A DNA stretch of 64,000 nucleotides from Saccharophagus degradans 2-40. GTDB lineage: Bacteria > Pseudomonadota > Gammaproteobacteria > Pseudomonadales > Cellvibrionaceae. Within the stretch, counting starts at the first letter, position 1. Every line of letters starts with the position of its first letter. The position numbers and the translations under genes were made by a program. Below, one piece after another: positions 61,894-64,000 of this stretch. The stretch is taken from the NCBI RefSeq assembly GCF_000013665.1, contig NC_007912.1:3589501-3653500 (forward strand), given 5' to 3'. Below the pieces are notes generated by a model, which ran no database searches, was not told the origin of the DNA, and worked only from the letters and a program-made list of their open reading frames with translations.

Positions 61894-64000
61894 ATGCTCC
61901 AACTAGCCAATACGCCTGCAAGCAAAAACCTCAAACTATCCGTATTAACGGCAGCCATATTAATTAGCAACTCCGCACTGGCCGAACACAACAATAATCA
62001 GCTAGACAAGAAAAATGTTGAAGAGGTGAAAGTGTGGGGCGAAAGCAAGGCGAGTGATCAAGCCGATTTTACCACCCCCAATAGCGTGCTCACCCGTGAA
62101 GACTTTCAAAGCATAAATATTGCAACCACAGAAGATGTGGTTAAATTTGAGCCGAGTATTGTTATTCGTCGCCGTTTTATTGGCGACTCCAATGGCACTA
62201 TGGGTATACGCGGTTCCAATATGTTTCAAACTTCGCGCTCCATGGTTTTTGCCGATGGTGTGCCACTGCACTACCACTTGCAATCTCGCTGGAGTGGCGC
62301 GCCTCGCTGGACCATGGTTTCCGCCAGTGAAATTGCCCAAGTAGAAGTGCTGTACGGCCCTTACTCTGCAGAATACAGTGGCAATGCAATGGGCGGTGTA
62401 GTTGTTATAGAAACAGCCATACCGCAACAGCGTGAATTCCATTTTGATGGAGCCTTTTTTACCCAGGATTTTAACGCCTACAAATTCGACGATAGCGTAA
62501 ATGGCTTTAAAGGCTTTATATCGGCAGCCGATAAAATTGGTGACCTAAGCCTTTATGCTTCTTACAACCACTTAAATAACGATGCACAACCACAATCGTT
62601 TTACTACAACACACCAACCGAAACAGACAATCCCAATACCGCAACCGGCGCATATGCGGGCAAAAGCAGCACCGGTGACGACGTGCTGTACTTTAGTGAT
62701 TCGGGCGTAGTAAATACCCAAACCGACAACCTAAAATTTAAAGTAGGTTACGACTTTGGCCACTGGCAAACCCTACTTAATATTGCCTACGAAGACAGAC
62801 AGTCTAGCTCCGATAGCCCCACCCCCTTTTTAGAAGATTTAAACGGCAATAAAATTTGGGGGGGTAATGTTGTAGTTGATGGGCAAAACCTTACCATTCC
62901 CGCTAGTCGCTTAGCCGTAAGTGATATGGACAGAAGGAGCCTCTCGGTAGGCTTGCGCTTAAAAGGCGATTTAAATAGCAATACATCATTAGAAGCAAAC
63001 CTTAACCAGTTTTCTATTTTAGAAGATCAAAATAGAAGCTCTAGCGTTAACCCTAATCACCCCAGCTACACCTTAGATGGGCAAGTGTCTGATTATGACG
63101 ATACGGGCTGGACAACTGCCGAAGCAAAATTACGCTTTAGCCAGCTAGGCAACACACACCTTGCCTTAGTAACCGGCGTACGCCACGAAAGCTACCAGTT
63201 AAATTACAGCGTATACGACTCGAGCAACTACGCCGCAGGCAGTAAAGATACCCTCACAAATACAAGCGGAGGCGAAACAAGCATTAATGCCGCGTTTGCG
63301 CAGTTTAGTTGGGACATTAACAGCCAATGGGATATGGCTTTTGGCGCTCGCTTCGAAAGCTGGAAAAGCAGCAACGGCTATATTTCTGAAGAAAACACCA
63401 CCACAGGCAATGTAGAAAAAGCCCCCGTACCAGAAATATCTGCAGAGAAATTATCGCCCAAGTTATCTGTTGGTTTTAGCCCAAATAGCGATTGGCAGCT
63501 GCGCTATTCGCTGGCAAGAGCTTATCGTTTTCCAATTGTGGAAGAGCTATTTAGCCAGTACCAAGCCTACAATGCCATTAGCCTAGCCAACCCAGAACTG
63601 AAGCCCGAAGACGGCATACACCAAAACATTATGATTGAGCGCAGCCTCAATAATGGCTATGCCCGCATTAATGTTTTTACAGAAACCATCGAAGATGCAA
63701 TAGACTCGCAAACCACACTCTTGCCAGGCGGAGGCTCAGTGCGAACCTTCTCGCCGGTAGACGAAACCAAAGCGCAAGGTGTGGAATTTATTGTAAACCA
63801 GTACGACTTCTTGATTAGCGATTTAGATATGCGCTTTAATTGGGCCTATATTGACACCGAAGTTATAAGTAACAGCACCGCTGAAGGCGACGATATTAGC
63901 CCAGAGAATTCAATTGTTGGTAACGAGCTACCGCGCATGCCACACTGGCGCGGCAACCTGATGGCAAGCTATGCACTTACAGAAAAGTGGACCACCAGCG
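61894..64000 (+). CDS. TonB-dependent receptor (3' end cut by window edge)
   Basis: I translated from an ATG at 61894, with AAAGGAACC upstream, and the frame stays open to the last base (702 codons). A signal peptide (about 1-30, ending in ALAEH) is followed by the plug domain: NSVLTREDFQS, TTEDVVKFEPSIVIRRR, MGIRGSNMFQTSRSMVFADG, and SASEIAQVEVLYGPYSAEYSGNAMGGVV, the hallmark of the family. Beta-barrel strands fill the rest. It imports a scarce ligand across the outer membrane with TonB energy; the ligand (siderophore, sugar, copper chelate) is not identifiable. RegA-like sites lie between it and regB, so redox control is likely. Confidence 0.93.
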   Translation, partial: MLQLANTPASKNLKLSVLTAAILISNSALAEHNNNQLDKKNVEEVKVWGESKASDQADFTTPNSVLTREDFQSINIATTEDVVKFEPSIVIRRRFIGDSNGTMGIRGSNMFQTSRSMVFADGVPLHYHLQSRWSGAPRWTMVSASEIAQVEVLYGPYSAEYSGNAMGGVVVIETAIPQQREFHFDGAFFTQDFNAYKFDDSVNGFKGFISAADKIGDLSLYASYNHLNNDAQPQSFYYNTPTETDNPNTATGAYAGKSSTGDDVLYFSDSGVVNTQTDNLKFKVGYDFGHWQTLLNIAYEDRQSSSDSPTPFLEDLNGNKIWGGNVVVDGQNLTIPASRLAVSDMDRRSLSVGLRLKGDLNSNTSLEANLNQFSILEDQNRSSSVNPNHPSYTLDGQVSDYDDTGWTTAEAKLRFSQLGNTHLALVTGVRHESYQLNYSVYDSSNYAAGSKDTLTNTSGGETSINAAFAQFSWDINSQWDMAFGARFESWKSSNGYISEENTTTGNVEKAPVPEISAEKLSPKLSVGFSPNSDWQLRYSLARAYRFPIVEELFSQYQAYNAISLANPELKPEDGIHQNIMIERSLNNGYARINVFTETIEDAIDSQTTLLPGGGSVRTFSPVDETKAQGVEFIVNQYDFLISDLDMRFNWAYIDTEVISNSTAEGDDISPENSIVGNELPRMPHWRGNLMASYALTEKWTTS

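Noticed and set aside
62002-62442. 146-codon minus-strand frame at the right edge
   Set aside because: The TonB receptor plug is coded on the opposite strand in the same interval.

Overview
The window looks like a chromosome segment of a marine, polysaccharide-degrading gammaproteobacterium close to Saccharophagus degradans or another member of the Cellvibrionaceae. This is inferred from gene content, since no search could be run: long polyserine linkers in a secreted enzyme, a giant PL6-PL7-PL6-like alginate lyase, a GH16 endoglucanase with binding modules and a GlyGly-CTERM anchor, a PEP-CTERM protein, TonB-dependent uptake, and many large signal-peptide proteins. I saw no tRNA, rRNA, CRISPR array or intact insertion sequence.

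Layout. 1-9.4 kb (minus strand): a GldG-like ABC system running off the left edge, an ExeM/NucH-type secreted nuclease, a large lipoprotein and a small outer-membrane lipoprotein. 9.6-13.2 kb (plus): molybdate uptake with ModA and ModB fused in one chain, then ModC and a methyltransferase. 13.2-18 kb: an orphan periplasmic binding protein, an esterase and a DUF1800-DUF1501 pair. 18-20.8 kb (minus): a two-subunit molybdenum hydroxylase, a plausible consumer of the molybdate. 21-27 kb (plus): a J-domain protein, a kinase-less REC-HPt protein and a 1208-residue protein of six repeated beta-sandwich modules. 27-33 kb (minus): a CDP-alcohol phosphatidyltransferase, a lipoprotein, a VIT-vWA-TPR protein and a bile-acid:sodium-symporter-family transporter.

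33.2-38 kb is the most accessory part. It holds a start-less RelA/SpoT-fold gene overlapping a 76-residue gene, which overlaps a MESH1-like HD hydrolase gene; this reads as a toxin/immunity-type cassette. Next to it two decayed REP-associated (RAYT) transposase remnants flank a divergent lactate permease / D-lactate dehydrogenase pair. 38-44 kb: glutaminase, an esterase, a TPR protein, and a divergent winged-helix regulator broken by an in-frame TGA. 44.4-52 kb (minus): a beta-helix protein with two copies of an unrecognised C-terminal module, then the trimodular lyase. 52.6-59.7 kb: an IS256/hydrolase scar, a LysR/VOC divergent pair with a strong palindrome, the PEP-CTERM protein, the GH16 enzyme and a second copy of the orphan binding protein. 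59.8-64 kb: a RegB-RegA redox two-component pair and a divergent TonB-dependent receptor (cut by the right edge), separated by two RegA-like sites.

A recurring oddity is heptanucleotide-periodic stop-codon ladders (TAG or TAA every 7 nt) beside gene ends at 3.35, 18.0 and 58.7 kb, with a shorter one at 42.0 kb. Where a computed start looked wrong, I chose the start from the Shine-Dalgarno sequence and signal peptide.
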